From positions 1 through 53,480 of the forward strand of contig JAFTHZ010000031.1 in NCBI GenBank assembly GCA_017457155.1: a stretch of DNA of 53,480 bases, read 5' to 3'. Below are positions 36,122 to 44,406 of the stretch, in pieces. The notes under the pieces are model-generated. The model was not told where the DNA came from and searched no databases. It saw only the letters and a program-made list of their open reading frames with translations. Numbering within the stretch: position 1 is the first letter of the stretch; every line of letters starts with the position of its first letter. The position numbers and the translations under genes are program-made. Source of the stretch: Ruminococcus sp. Its GTDB lineage: Bacteria; Bacillota; Clostridia; Oscillospirales; Acutalibacteraceae.

Positions 36122-38170
36122 TTATTTTTTGCTTGCATACAGCTTGTGCTCTTCTGCAACCTTATTGTTAGCACGTACAGAGAGCATAACCAGAATGCCT
36201 ACCATCACAGCAACAGCGATTGCTCCGATTACTGCGGGTACAACTGCCAGTGAAGCAGGAGCAGTGATGAGTGTGCCGATGGTGTATACAAGATAGCTGA
36301 CTGTAAAACCGACTCCAAGCTGAAGTGCGATTCCGCCCCAGAGCCACTTTGCACTCTTCATCTCGGAGTTCATAGCTCCGATTGCGGCGAAGCAGGGGGG
36401 AGTAAACAGGTTGAACATCAGGTATGCCAGTGCAGCAACCTTGGTGATAGCCATAACGGTTGCAGTTTCAGCGCCTGCGCCTTCCATGAGTGCCAGCTCT
36501 TCTGTATCAATGAGATTCTCAAGTCCTACAAAGCATACAGCCAGGGTACCTACAACATTCTCTTTGGCGATAAATCCTGTGACAGCTGCTGCAGCAAGCT
36601 CCCAGGAAAGAACGCCAACAATGGGAACAAGTATGTATGCAAAGGGACCTGCAATAGAAGCAAGGATGGACTGATCGGCATTTTCTGCTATCTGGAAAGA
36701 CCATGTGAAGGTCTGCATAATCTGTACAGCTGTGTTGCACAGAAGGATGATAGTAGCTGCTTTGACGATATATGCCCAACCGCGGCTGCACATTGACTTG
36801 AATGCACGGCCGAAGGAAGGAGCCTTGTACTCGGGAAGCTCAATAATAAAGTAGGATTTCTTTGCTCTGTTACCTGTGATGCAGTTCACAAGCAGGGCGC
36901 CAAGGAAAATGATGACAATACCCAAAATATACATTGTCCAGCTGACCCAGCCCGCATTGTCAAAGAATGCACCGGCAAAGAGAGAAATTACGGGGATTTT
37001 TGCACCGCAAGGCATAAAAGGTGTGAGCATTGCAGTAGCTCTGCGCTCACGCTCGTTGCGGATTGTACGGCATGCCATAACTCCGGGGATTGCACATCCG
37101 ATACCGATAACAAAGGGGATGACGGATTTACCGGAGAGGCCTACCTTTTTGAAGATAGGATCAAGTACAACAGAAACACGTGCCATGTATCCGCAATCCT
37201 CAAGCAGAGCAATGAGGAAGTACATAACCATAACCAGAGGCAGGAATCCAACAACAGCTCCCACACCGCCGATTACACCGTCCACAAGAAGTGCAGACAG
37301 GATGGGTGCAGCATTTGCACTCTCAAGCAGACCGCCTACCCATTCGCCAAACATCTCAATGAGGGTTACAAGTCCGGGGATTACAGTTCCGTTTGAAAAC
37401 TCATATCCTTCAGCGATCCAAGGACCTACCCATGCCTGAGAAATCTGGAACACCAGCCACATAACAACTGCAAAGATGGGGATACCAAGCCATTTGTTGG
37501 TGAGGACTGCATCGATCTTGTCCTGACTGTTTCTGTTTTTTGTGAGAACCTTACGGGTCTCAACCTGACTTACAATCTTGTTTACAAATTCAAAACGCTT
37601 TCTGTCGGCTTTCTCGACTGCTTTTTTGTCTGTCATATCAACATCTCCCTGCATATAGGGAGCAGACTGGATTTTGCCTGCCTGAGCAACAGCGGCCTTC
37701 ACAACCTCTTCTATACCCTCTGATGCAGTAGATGTGGTCTCTACAACAGGACAACCCAGCTTTGCGCTGAGGGTTTTGGTGTCAATTTTGTTCTCTTTCT
37801 TTTTATTTACGTCGGTCTTGTTCAGAGCAACAACCATAGGGATGCCCAGCTCCAGCAGCTGAGTGGTAAAGAACAGGCTACGGCTCAGGTTGGTAGCGTC
37901 AACGATGTTGATGATAACATCAGGATTCTCGTTCTTTACATAGGAGCTGGTAATGCTCTCCTCAGAGGTGAAGGGAGACATGGAGTATGCTCCGGGAAGA
38001 TCAACTGCAACAAGCTCTTCGGATGAGCCTGAGTAGACCTTCTTGATAGAGTGTTCTTTCTTTTCTACTGTAACGCCTGCCCAGTTGCCGACCTTTTCGT
38101 TGGAGCCGGTCAGGGCATTGTACATAGTGGTTTTTCCCGAGTTGGGGTTGCCCGCTAAAGCAATTCTCAT
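36122..38170 (-). CDS. feoB: ferrous iron transporter B
   Basis: 682 aa. The N-terminal GTPase domain has G1 GNPNSGKT (7-14), G3 DLPG (57-60) and G4 NKTD (117-120), followed by a short helical linker. The membrane domain has two Gate repeats with the conserved Cys-containing segments (GIGCAIPGVMACR in the first half, FTPPCFAAIGAM in the second). It imports Fe2+ across the cytoplasmic membrane. The ATG follows AGGAGGA at 5 bases. The gap to feoA (143 bp) holds operator-like repeats. Confidence 0.95.
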   Translation of the reverse strand: MRIALAGNPNSGKTTMYNALTGSNEKVGNWAGVTVEKKEHSIKKVYSGSSEELVAVDLPGAYSMSPFTSEESITSSYVKNENPDVIINIVDATNLSRSLFFTTQLLELGIPMVVALNKTDVNKKKENKIDTKTLSAKLGCPVVETTSTASEGIEEVVKAAVAQAGKIQSAPYMQGDVDMTDKKAVEKADRKRFEFVNKIVSQVETRKVLTKNRNSQDKIDAVLTNKWLGIPIFAVVMWLVFQISQAWVGPWIAEGYEFSNGTVIPGLVTLIEMFGEWVGGLLESANAAPILSALLVDGVIGGVGAVVGFLPLVMVMYFLIALLEDCGYMARVSVVLDPIFKKVGLSGKSVIPFVIGIGCAIPGVMACRTIRNERERRATAMLTPFMPCGAKIPVISLFAGAFFDNAGWVSWTMYILGIVIIFLGALLVNCITGNRAKKSYFIIELPEYKAPSFGRAFKSMCSRGWAYIVKAATIILLCNTAVQIMQTFTWSFQIAENADQSILASIAGPFAYILVPIVGVLSWELAAAAVTGFIAKENVVGTLAVCFVGLENLIDTEELALMEGAGAETATVMAITKVAALAYLMFNLFTPPCFAAIGAMNSEMKSAKWLWGGIALQLGVGFTVSYLVYTIGTLITAPASLAVVPAVIGAIAVAVMVGILVMLSVRANNKVAEEHKLYASKK

Positions 38171-38253
38171 TTGGATTCCTCCTGTATAGGTACTGAAATA
38201 TATTTAACAGTGATTTTTTTAGAAATACTGTGAAAACCTAAAAGTAAATGTTG

Positions 38254-38269
38254 GTTAGCAGCTGCTAAC
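38254..38269. promoter_or_regulatory. candidate DtxR-family operator between feoA and feoB
   Basis: Perfect 16-bp palindrome GTTAGC-AGCT-GCTAAC. A degenerate partner (GCTAATGCCTTGCTAAG, 38291-38307) lies about 36 bp away. The same half-sites occur upstream of feoA. Confidence 0.65.
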
Positions 38270-38313
38270 TGCCGGGTAAAAGAATAATCAGCTAATGCCT
38301 TGCTAAGAAAAAA

Positions 38314-38526
38314 TCAGATAATAATAGCATCAGCAAGCTGATTGTCGATGTTATATCTGCCGTCCTTGATGGAAACAACACAGCCACCCTTTATGTGAGA
38401 AATAACAGTAATGGGCTCACCGCTGTAGCAACCCAAAGAAAACAGAAAAGCATCCATCTCTTCGTCGTCGGTTTCCAGACGCTGAACTATATATTCTTTT
38501 CCTTCCTCTGCATTTCGTAAAGTCAT
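38314..38526 (-). CDS. feoA: ferrous iron transport protein A
   Basis: 70 aa, a single SH3-like FeoA domain of normal length. Typical features are the L-x-x-G turn region near FSLGCYSGEPI, the hydrophobic VISHIKGGCVVSI strands and the C-terminal NQLADAIII. FeoA is a small cytoplasmic protein needed for FeoB function. It is the first gene of the feo cluster and follows its own promoter and two operator-like repeats. Confidence 0.9.
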   Translation of the reverse strand: MTLRNAEEGKEYIVQRLETDDEEMDAFLFSLGCYSGEPITVISHIKGGCVVSIKDGRYNIDNQLADAIII

Positions 38527-38558
38527 GAGTAACTCCTGTCAAACTTGAATTTATGTTA

Positions 38559-38574
38559 ATTAGTCTCGGCTAAC
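38559..38574. promoter_or_regulatory. imperfect operator copy in the feoA leader
   Basis: ATTAGT-CTCG-GCTAAC, a degenerate form of GTTAGC-N4-GCTAAC, 33 bp upstream of the feoA start. Confidence 0.5.
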
Positions 38575-38592
38575 TGTTGGGTAAATAATAAA

Positions 38593-38608
38593 GTTAGCTC
38601 TTGCTAAC
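38593..38608. promoter_or_regulatory. candidate DtxR-family operator at the feoA promoter
   Basis: GTTAGC-TCTT-GCTAAC. It begins 8 bases downstream of the -10 box and so covers the expected transcription start. Binding there would block initiation. Confidence 0.7.
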
Positions 38609-38615
38609 TGCTACT

Positions 38616-38644
38616 ATAATACTAAAATTTTGATGATTTGTCAA
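38616..38644 (-). promoter_or_regulatory. sigma-A promoter of feoA
   Basis: Minus strand TTGACA (38644-38639), 17-bp spacer, TATTAT (38621-38616). Confidence 0.8.
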
Positions 38645-38781
38645 CGATTTGGGTCTCTGTTTTTTCAAGATTCTCCCAATTTCGTCAAATTAAACAAAAG
38701 GATTTTAACATAAAATTTTGGATTTAGTTATTGTCCCCTCTGAAAATATATGGAAAAGCCTGTACATATATGAATCTCTAC

Positions 38782-38810
38782 TTGAAAAAAACTGGCATTT
38801 ATGGTATCCT
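38782..38810 (+). promoter_or_regulatory. sigma-A promoter of the DtxR-family regulator
   Basis: TTGAAA (38782-38787), 17-bp spacer, TATCCT (38805-38810) with an extended TGG. No GTTAGC half-site is seen here, so autoregulation by that motif is unlikely. Confidence 0.65.
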
Positions 38811-38845
38811 AATCATATAATAGAAGACAAGAAGGGGATACGTAT

Positions 38846-39211
38846 ATGAACCTGCAGGAATCAGGCGAGATGTATCTTGAGACCATATTGGTTCTCGGCA
38901 AAAAGAACAAGGCTGTCCGCTCGCTGGATGTTGCTGAATATCGCAATTATTCAAAGCCCAGCGTCAGCCGCGCAATGAAGCTTCTGCGTGACGGAGGATA
39001 TATCACCGTAGACGAAAACGGATATCTTCATCTGACAGATGTGGGAATGGAAGTTGCGGAGAAAATCTATGACAGACACAGAGTTCTTGAGGAATTTCTC
39101 ACATCCCTTGGGGTGGATGAGGAGACAGCAGCTAACGATGCCTGTCGCATGGAGCACGTTATCAGCGACACCACCCTCGGAGCAATCAAGGCTTATCTGG
39201 ATAATCAATGA
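38846..39211 (+). CDS. iron-type DtxR-family transcriptional regulator
   Basis: 121 aa. A winged helix (about 1-60) is followed by a metal-binding dimerisation domain (61-121); the C-terminal SH3 domain of DtxR/IdeR is absent. By alignment from memory to DtxR, the metal site reads Met in GEMYLETI (DtxR Met10), the His of DRHRVLEEF, and Cys-x-x-Glu-His in ACRMEHVISD (DtxR Cys102, Glu105, His106). Manganese-type MntR has Asp and Glu at the Met and Cys positions, so this is predicted to sense Fe2+. Its neighbour, the divergent feo operon, is the obvious target. Confidence 0.85.
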   Translation: MNLQESGEMYLETILVLGKKNKAVRSLDVAEYRNYSKPSVSRAMKLLRDGGYITVDENGYLHLTDVGMEVAEKIYDRHRVLEEFLTSLGVDEETAANDACRMEHVISDTTLGAIKAYLDNQ

Positions 39212-39244
39212 TCTTTTGCTTGTTAATTATTGTTAATAACAAAG

Positions 39245-39277
39245 AAAGGCATCGACTGTAATCAGTCGGTGCCTTTT
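39245..39277. terminator. bidirectional terminator between the DtxR-type gene and the ireB operon
   Basis: Stem AAAGGCATCGACTG (39245-39258) / CAGTCGGTGCCTTT (39263-39276), loop TAAT, with T-rich sequence on both strands. Confidence 0.85.
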
Positions 39278-39289
39278 TGTGTTTGTTGA

Positions 39290-39577
39290 TTATTTGCCTG
39301 AGAGAGCTCTCTCCAGCCAGATGTCTGCGATATCCATCGCAACAAAGAGACCTGTCTTTTCAGAAGCCTTCACAAGCTGCTTTCTGGGGCTCAGGTCAGG
39401 GTCTGTACACATAAGCTGGACAGCAACCTTATCAGCAACCTGCAGACCATTTACCTCGGTTTTGGTTTTGATCTGCATACGGATGACAAAGCGCTCGCTC
39501 ATGCTGCCGTAGTACAGCTCGTCACCACAGCGAACCAGGGGTCTGCCCTTGTATGTGAAAAATTCCTTATTAGCCAA
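39290..39577 (-). CDS. hypothetical protein coupled to ireB (95 aa)
   Basis: Not recognised. The start is TTG at 39577: GGAGG stands 8 bases upstream on the minus strand and no ATG is in position. The protein is small, soluble and basic in the first half, with strand-like segments (FFTYKGRPLVRCGDELYYG, FVIRMQIKT) and a C-terminal helix. It follows ireB by 14 bp, so the two are co-expressed. In other Firmicutes ireB is followed by ruvX and a DUF1292 gene; this protein does not look like either. Function unknown. Confidence 0.65.
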   Translation of the reverse strand: MANKEFFTYKGRPLVRCGDELYYGSMSERFVIRMQIKTKTEVNGLQVADKVAVQLMCTDPDLSPRKQLVKASEKTGLFVAMDIADIWLERALSGK

Positions 39578-39591
39578 AATATATTCCTCCG

Positions 39592-39837
39592 TTAGCTCTT
39601 GATATATGACTTGACGAGAGCCTCCAGAAGGTCATCTCTGTCAATCTTGCTGATGATATTCCGGGCGTTGTTGTAGGTAGTGATGTAGGTGGGGTCCTCA
39701 GAAAGAATATATCCGACGATCTGATTGATAGGATTATAACCCTTCTTACGTAATGCATCGTACACTATCAGCAAGGCGCGTTTGATCTCATCATCCTTGT
39801 CACCGCCCAGAGAGAATACCATAGTCTTATCCAACAT
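39592..39837 (-). CDS. ireB: IreB family regulatory phosphoprotein
   Basis: 81 aa from ATG 39837 with SD GGAGGTG 6 bases upstream; an open frame extending to 39936 has no such signal. It shows the IreB/DUF965 block KKGYNPINQIVGYILSEDP and the N-terminal LDKTMVFSL with Thr5. In Enterococcus faecalis, IreB is phosphorylated on N-terminal Thr residues by the PASTA kinase IreK and lowers cephalosporin resistance. No kinase gene is nearby. Confidence 0.9.
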   Translation of the reverse strand: MLDKTMVFSLGGDKDDEIKRALLIVYDALRKKGYNPINQIVGYILSEDPTYITTYNNARNIISKIDRDDLLEALVKSYIKS

Positions 39838-39915
39838 CCGAAACACCTCCGTTATTAATAATTTTAGGATATAGGAACAGCGCAGAAAATCAAAAAAATC
39901 TGCAACTATAAAGTT

Positions 39916-39944
39916 ATTATACAATAAACTTTTCAATAATTCAA
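39916..39944 (-). promoter_or_regulatory. sigma-A promoter of ireB
   Basis: Minus strand TTGAAT (39944-39939), 17-bp spacer, TATAAT (39921-39916). Confidence 0.7.
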
Positions 39945-39960
39945 CCCCAAAAATAAACAG

Positions 39961-39996
39961 ACTGCCCGAAGCATGTGTGACAGGGGCTCGGGCAGT
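39961..39996 (-). terminator. intrinsic terminator of pheST
   Basis: Stem ACTGCCCGA (39961-39969) / TCGGGCAGT (39988-39996), followed on the minus strand by CTGTTTATTTTT. Confidence 0.8.
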
Positions 39997-40025
39997 TGTT
40001 TATATAATATGAAGAATGAGTTTAA

Positions 40026-42395
40026 TCAGCCTCTGAGGGTGACTCCCATCTCGCTTAGTTTTTCCACAACCTTATCCATGATCTCCTGAATTTCTGCGGA
40101 GGAAAGGGTTCTCTCTGATGAGGAAAACTCAAATCTGATGGTCACGGAGTGGACTGTATCTGTGTCGTAGGTATCAACGATGCGTGTGCTCTTGAGGAGG
40201 CCGCTCTGGTCATTACTCCAGCATGCAGCCATATCCTGGAAGAGGACTCCTGAAGGAATCTCAACGCTGATGTCATAGGTCATAGCAGGGAACTTTGAGG
40301 GTTCGTCATAAACAATGGCATCTGTTGCAGCGTCGGTGAATGCTGCCATATCGATCTCAGCAAATACAACATTTGCCTTTTTGTCAATTTTCTTCATAAC
40401 AGCGGGATGGACGATTCCCATTGTTCCGATTGCCGCATCATCAATAAGGATGGTGTTGAGGTTAACAGGATGCTCGTAACTGTGTGTGGGCTGAGCACTC
40501 TTGTAGCTGAGGGTCTTGTGTTTTATATCACCTGCAAGTACAGCAAGGATATCCCTAAGCTCCAGATACAGGGTCTTAATATCCTTTGTTTTGCTGAAGA
40601 GGGTGATGCCCAGCATTTTCTTTTCGTTGCAAAGACCGTCTGCGTTCAGACCGTCAACAACTCTTCCTATCTCAAAAATACCGAAATCTGCAGCATAGCC
40701 TGTGTTTATCTTTACCTGACAAAGCTGGGTGGGAATAATGGAATTACGCAGAGTCTCAATGTTGGGGTTGGTGGCATTTGCAAGCTTTACGTTATCCTCA
40801 ACCTCAATACCCAGAGCTTTCAACTCATCGTTGTATGCCCATACATAGGAGTGAAGCTCGTGGAGTCTCCATCTCTTGACCAGAGTATCCTTGATTCTGT
40901 CCTCGTTTGTTTTGATGGCCTCTGCGCGGACAGGATACAGAGGAGAGCGGGTTGTGTTGATATCGAAGTTGTCATATCCGTAGATACGGGTAATCTCCTC
41001 GATGATATCAGCTTTGATGGTAACGTCCTTTGTGGCTCTCCAGGAGGGAACCACTACTGAGAAGTCATCTCCATCAAGAGTAACCTCAAATCCAAGATCT
41101 GTGAGAGTCTTGACAATGGTTTCGTTGTCAATCTGAATTCCTGTGTAGCGATCAACAAACTTTTTGTCAAAGTCAAGGGTAACAGTGTCGTACTTGTATG
41201 CATACTCGTCGGTGAGAGCAGAAACAACCTGTACACCCTGATCGTATTTTTTCAGAAGATTTATGAAACGACCGATTGCAACAGTGGTCATTTCAGGATC
41301 CAGACACTTCTCGTATCTGATGGAAGCGTCGGTGCGGTGAGCAAGACGAACGGTGGATTTTCTGATGGAAACAGCATCGAAGGTAGCTGATTCCAGAGTG
41401 AGGGTAGTTGTATCCTCAACAATCTCAGAATCCAGACCGCCCATGATACCTGCGATGGCAACAGGAGTGTTGTCGTTGCAGATCATAAGGGTGTTTTCGT
41501 CGATGTTTCTCTCTACTGTGTCCAGAGTCTGGAATGTGAAGGGAGTATCGAATCTCTTGATTCGGATTTTTTCTACCTTTCTGGAGTCGAAAGCGTGCAT
41601 GGGCTGTCCCATCTCAAGCATCAGGTAGTTTGTCAGGTCAGCCAGGAAGTTGATGCCTCTCATACCACAGTAGTAAAGACGGATTCTCATATTGACAGGG
41701 CTTACATTGCGGGTGATATTTTCAACCTGCATACAGCTGTAGCGCTGACACAGAGGATCCTCGATCTTCATATCGATCTTCTTGAGGTTATCATATGCTG
41801 TCAGGTCCTCAACCTCCAGAGGACGGAGGGGTCTGCCGGCAAGAGCAGCGATCTCTCTTGCAAAGCCGTAGTGGCTCCAAAGGTCGGGACGGTTGGTGAG
41901 GGACTTGTTATCAACCTCAAAGATAATATCATCAATAGCATAGACATCCTTGATGTCGGTGCCGTTAGCAACATCCTCGGTAATGTCCATAATGCCGGAG
42001 TGATCCTCAGAGATTCCGAGCTCTGCCTCGCTGCAGCACATTCCGAAGGAATCGTAGCCTGCCAGGGGTCTGGGGGCGATTTCGATTTCGCCCAGCTTTG
42101 CGCCAACTTTTGCGAAGGCGGTCTTCATGCCGACTCTGACATTGGGTGCACCGCAGACAACATCGGTGAGCTTGCCGTCACCTGCGTCAACCTTCAGCAG
42201 ATGGAGTTTCTTTGACTGGGGGTGATCCTCTACGGACACGATCTGAGCAACAACAACACCTGTTACATCCGAACCCTTGAAGAAGATCTCGTTCTCAACC
42301 TCAGCGGTTGAGAGGGACACCTTGTGTATAAGCTGGAGTTTGTCAATACCGGAAAGATCAACAAAATCCTCTATCCAATTCATTGATAAAAACAT
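40026..42395 (-). CDS. pheT: phenylalanyl-tRNA synthetase beta subunit
   Basis: 789 aa, the usual bacterial length. Domain order is the tRNA-binding EMAP-like domain (about 40-150; VEDHPQSKKLHLLKVD), B3/B4 editing domain (about 200-400), B5 domain (about 405-480), class II-like core, and C-terminal ferredoxin-fold anticodon-binding domain. It pairs with PheS as an alpha2-beta2 enzyme that edits Tyr-tRNA(Phe). SD GGAGG is 9 bases before the ATG. The gene lies 14 bp after pheS under the T-box. Confidence 0.95.
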   Translation of the reverse strand: MFLSMNWIEDFVDLSGIDKLQLIHKVSLSTAEVENEIFFKGSDVTGVVVAQIVSVEDHPQSKKLHLLKVDAGDGKLTDVVCGAPNVRVGMKTAFAKVGAKLGEIEIAPRPLAGYDSFGMCCSEAELGISEDHSGIMDITEDVANGTDIKDVYAIDDIIFEVDNKSLTNRPDLWSHYGFAREIAALAGRPLRPLEVEDLTAYDNLKKIDMKIEDPLCQRYSCMQVENITRNVSPVNMRIRLYYCGMRGINFLADLTNYLMLEMGQPMHAFDSRKVEKIRIKRFDTPFTFQTLDTVERNIDENTLMICNDNTPVAIAGIMGGLDSEIVEDTTTLTLESATFDAVSIRKSTVRLAHRTDASIRYEKCLDPEMTTVAIGRFINLLKKYDQGVQVVSALTDEYAYKYDTVTLDFDKKFVDRYTGIQIDNETIVKTLTDLGFEVTLDGDDFSVVVPSWRATKDVTIKADIIEEITRIYGYDNFDINTTRSPLYPVRAEAIKTNEDRIKDTLVKRWRLHELHSYVWAYNDELKALGIEVEDNVKLANATNPNIETLRNSIIPTQLCQVKINTGYAADFGIFEIGRVVDGLNADGLCNEKKMLGITLFSKTKDIKTLYLELRDILAVLAGDIKHKTLSYKSAQPTHSYEHPVNLNTILIDDAAIGTMGIVHPAVMKKIDKKANVVFAEIDMAAFTDAATDAIVYDEPSKFPAMTYDISVEIPSGVLFQDMAACWSNDQSGLLKSTRIVDTYDTDTVHSVTIRFEFSSSERTLSSAEIQEIMDKVVEKLSEMGVTLRG

Positions 42396-42409
42396 ATTGC
42401 GATACCTCC

Positions 42410-43462
42410 TTATTCGTCATCAGTAAACTGACTGAGGGCCTTGAGTCTTCCGCTGTTCAGGTCGCGGATATCCTTGACACCATACTTCATCATAGCAAGA
42501 CGTGTCAGACCAAGACCAAATGCGAATCCTGTGTACTCCTCAGGGTCAATGCCTCCCTCGGAGAGTACGTTGGGATGGATCATACCGCAGGGACACAGTT
42601 CAAGCCATCCGCTGTGCTTGCAGGAGGGACATCCCTCACCGCCACAGATAAGGCAGCTGATGTCAAGCTCAAAGCCCGGCTCAACAAAGGGGAAGAATCC
42701 GGGTCTCAGACGAACTTTGATATCTTTGCGGAAAACCTCGGAGAGCATGGTTTTCATAAAGAAGATAAGGTTGGAAATGGAAATATCCTTGTCAACCATA
42801 ACACCCTCCATCTGGAAGAATGTGTTTTCGTGACAGGCATCGGTTGCCTCGTTTCTGAAGCATCTGCCGGGGAAGATTGCCTTGATGGGAACTCCGTTCT
42901 CCATCAGATTCTTGCCGTATTTCTTGAGGATGGCGTTCTGTGCAGCTGAGGTCTGAGACTTCAGCAGCTGGCCGTTCTCAAGGTAGTATGTGTCCTGCAT
43001 ATCACGGGCAGGATGGTGCTTGGGAATGTTAAGTGACTCAAAGCACTCGTAGTCTGTAACTACCTCAGCATAGTCCTCAACGTTGAATCCCATAGACTTG
43101 AAGATGGTCTCGCACTGTCTCTGAACCAGTGTGATGGGATGATAGGATCCCAGGTCAGGAGTTGCGGGAGTTGTGATGTCGATAAGAGGCATGGAGTCAA
43201 TCTCCTTCTGAATCTCCTGCTCTTTCAGATATTTTGCCTTGGAGTCAATCAGCTCGGTAACAAGCTCCTTGAGGCTGTTGACCTGAGCACCAAAGGATTT
43301 CTTCTCCTCAACAGACAAGTCTTTCATTCCCTTCAAAAGGGCTGTGACACTGCCTTTTTTGCCCAGAGCGCTGACTCTGATGTTTTCAAGCTCTACAAGG
43401 TCTGTGACCTGTGAGAGCTTTTCTGTGATTTCGTTTTGCAAAGCGATGATTTTCTCGTTCAT
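42410..43462 (-). CDS. pheS: phenylalanyl-tRNA synthetase alpha subunit
   Basis: 350 aa from ATG 43462 with SD GGAGG 7-8 bases upstream. An open frame to 43564 runs into the T-box and is not used. An N-terminal coiled coil (1 to about 90) is followed by the class II catalytic core. Motif 2 is RNEATDACHENTFFQMEG and motif 3 is FGLGLTRLAMMKYG. A Cys-rich insert (CLICGGEGCPSCKHSGW) is seen near the C-terminal part, as in other Firmicutes. It charges tRNA(Phe) together with PheT. Confidence 0.95.
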   Translation of the reverse strand: MNEKIIALQNEITEKLSQVTDLVELENIRVSALGKKGSVTALLKGMKDLSVEEKKSFGAQVNSLKELVTELIDSKAKYLKEQEIQKEIDSMPLIDITTPATPDLGSYHPITLVQRQCETIFKSMGFNVEDYAEVVTDYECFESLNIPKHHPARDMQDTYYLENGQLLKSQTSAAQNAILKKYGKNLMENGVPIKAIFPGRCFRNEATDACHENTFFQMEGVMVDKDISISNLIFFMKTMLSEVFRKDIKVRLRPGFFPFVEPGFELDISCLICGGEGCPSCKHSGWLELCPCGMIHPNVLSEGGIDPEEYTGFAFGLGLTRLAMMKYGVKDIRDLNSGRLKALSQFTDDE

Positions 43463-43479
43463 GAAAAACCTCCGTAAAA

Positions 43480-43720
43480 ATAAAAAACGCCCTGTGTGAA
43501 TAATCACACAGGGACGAATAATATCCGTGGTACCACCCTGATTTTTGCATTCTGTAAGAAGCAAACACTCCTTTGGCCGATAACGGTGCCAGCCGTTGAG
43601 ACCTACTGAGAAGATTCAGCCTCACCGCTCAGAAGGGAACTTCACAGTCTCTGCAGGGTCAGACCTTTCAGCCTTGGGTCCGCTCTCTTTACAGTGCGAT
43701 GAGACAGCTACTTTCTTCGT
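43480..43720 (-). promoter_or_regulatory. T-box leader of pheST (tRNA-Phe sensing)
   Basis: On the minus strand, the T-box bulge AGGGTGGTACCACG is at 43539-43526. The specifier region reads GAAG-TTC-CCTTCTGAGC, with the Phe codon TTC at 43639-43637, placed as in known Stem I elements. An intrinsic terminator (CCCTGTGTGA/TCACACAGGG and a T-rich tail, 43514-43480) lies just before pheS. Uncharged tRNA-Phe binding favours the antiterminator and turns on pheST. Confidence 0.92.
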
Positions 43721-43752
43721 CATTGCGTTGTCTGTTTGAAATATCAAGGTTT

Positions 43753-43781
43753 ATATTATCACTTTTTTGTTAATTTGGCAA
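43753..43781 (-). promoter_or_regulatory. sigma-A promoter of the T-box/pheST operon
   Basis: Minus strand TTGCCA (43781-43776), 17-bp spacer, TAATAT (43758-43753). Confidence 0.65.
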
Positions 43782-43789
43782 GGGTTTTA

Positions 43790-43818
43790 TTGAAAAAAAT
43801 CCTGAATTGTGATATACT
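43790..43818 (+). promoter_or_regulatory. sigma-A promoter of the nnrD operon
   Basis: TTGAAA (43790-43795), 17-bp spacer, TATACT (43813-43818). Divergent from the pheST promoter. Confidence 0.75.
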
Positions 43819-43854
43819 GTCCGTAAAATATTATTGTTTAGGTTAGGTGACATT

Positions 43855-44394
43855 ATGGACGCATACTGTGAGCAGGTAGTAAAGAGAAAAAACGGTCCCA
43901 GACAGAAGATCCTCTCAGGTTTCTTGTTCGGATTCTTTGTACTGGCTGAGATTTTATCCGTACTGATGTTCATTATTACTCCTGATCCCTTCTGGATTAT
44001 CTTCACTTTCATGATAGCGGTTACTGCTGTGTCTGTTCTACTGCTGGTGCTTCCCCGTATCAACAATGTGGACTTTGACTATACGGTAGCAGGTAACACC
44101 TTCAAGGTGGACAAGGTTATCAATAAAAGATCCAGAAAGAAATATATCAGTCTCAAGATTGGTAATATCATTGATATGGGTGCAATAAAGGGAAATAATA
44201 TTCCCAAGGAGAATTATTCTCGCACAAAGGATTGTTCAAATGGCAATCTTCAGGAGAGCTACTACTGTATATACGGATCATCTACCGGATCAAAGTATCT
44301 GCTCATTTTCTCTCCCAATGAGGAAATAATCAAGGCAATGAGACCTTCTATGGATCATGAGCTGATTATGAAGCTTTTCTATAACAAGAAATAA
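43855..44394 (+). CDS. hypothetical membrane protein (179 aa)
   Basis: Not firmly recognised. ATG 43855 is chosen because AGGTGA lies 4 bases upstream; a TTG at 43834 lies only about 16 bases after the -10 box. A basic N-terminus (VVKRKNGPRQK) is followed by two adjacent helices (about 24-44 and 47-67) and a cytoplasmic domain rich in Lys and Asn. Twin short helices with a beta-rich domain resemble small DUF-type PH-like membrane proteins of Clostridia. It lies 12 bp before nnrD, but a functional link is not evident. Confidence 0.7.
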   Translation: MDAYCEQVVKRKNGPRQKILSGFLFGFFVLAEILSVLMFIITPDPFWIIFTFMIAVTAVSVLLLVLPRINNVDFDYTVAGNTFKVDKVINKRSRKKYISLKIGNIIDMGAIKGNNIPKENYSRTKDCSNGNLQESYYCIYGSSTGSKYLLIFSPNEEIIKAMRPSMDHELIMKLFYNKK

Positions 44395-44406
44395 GGGGTC
44401 GGAACT

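Noticed and set aside
38254-38608. Classical DtxR/IdeR iron box
   Set aside because: The half-sites TTAG and CTAA are 6 bases apart rather than nearly adjacent, so the repeats were reported as a distinct operator form.
43463-43564. Longer PheS N-terminus
   Set aside because: It would be encoded by the T-box terminator and antiterminator, and the SD is at the internal ATG.
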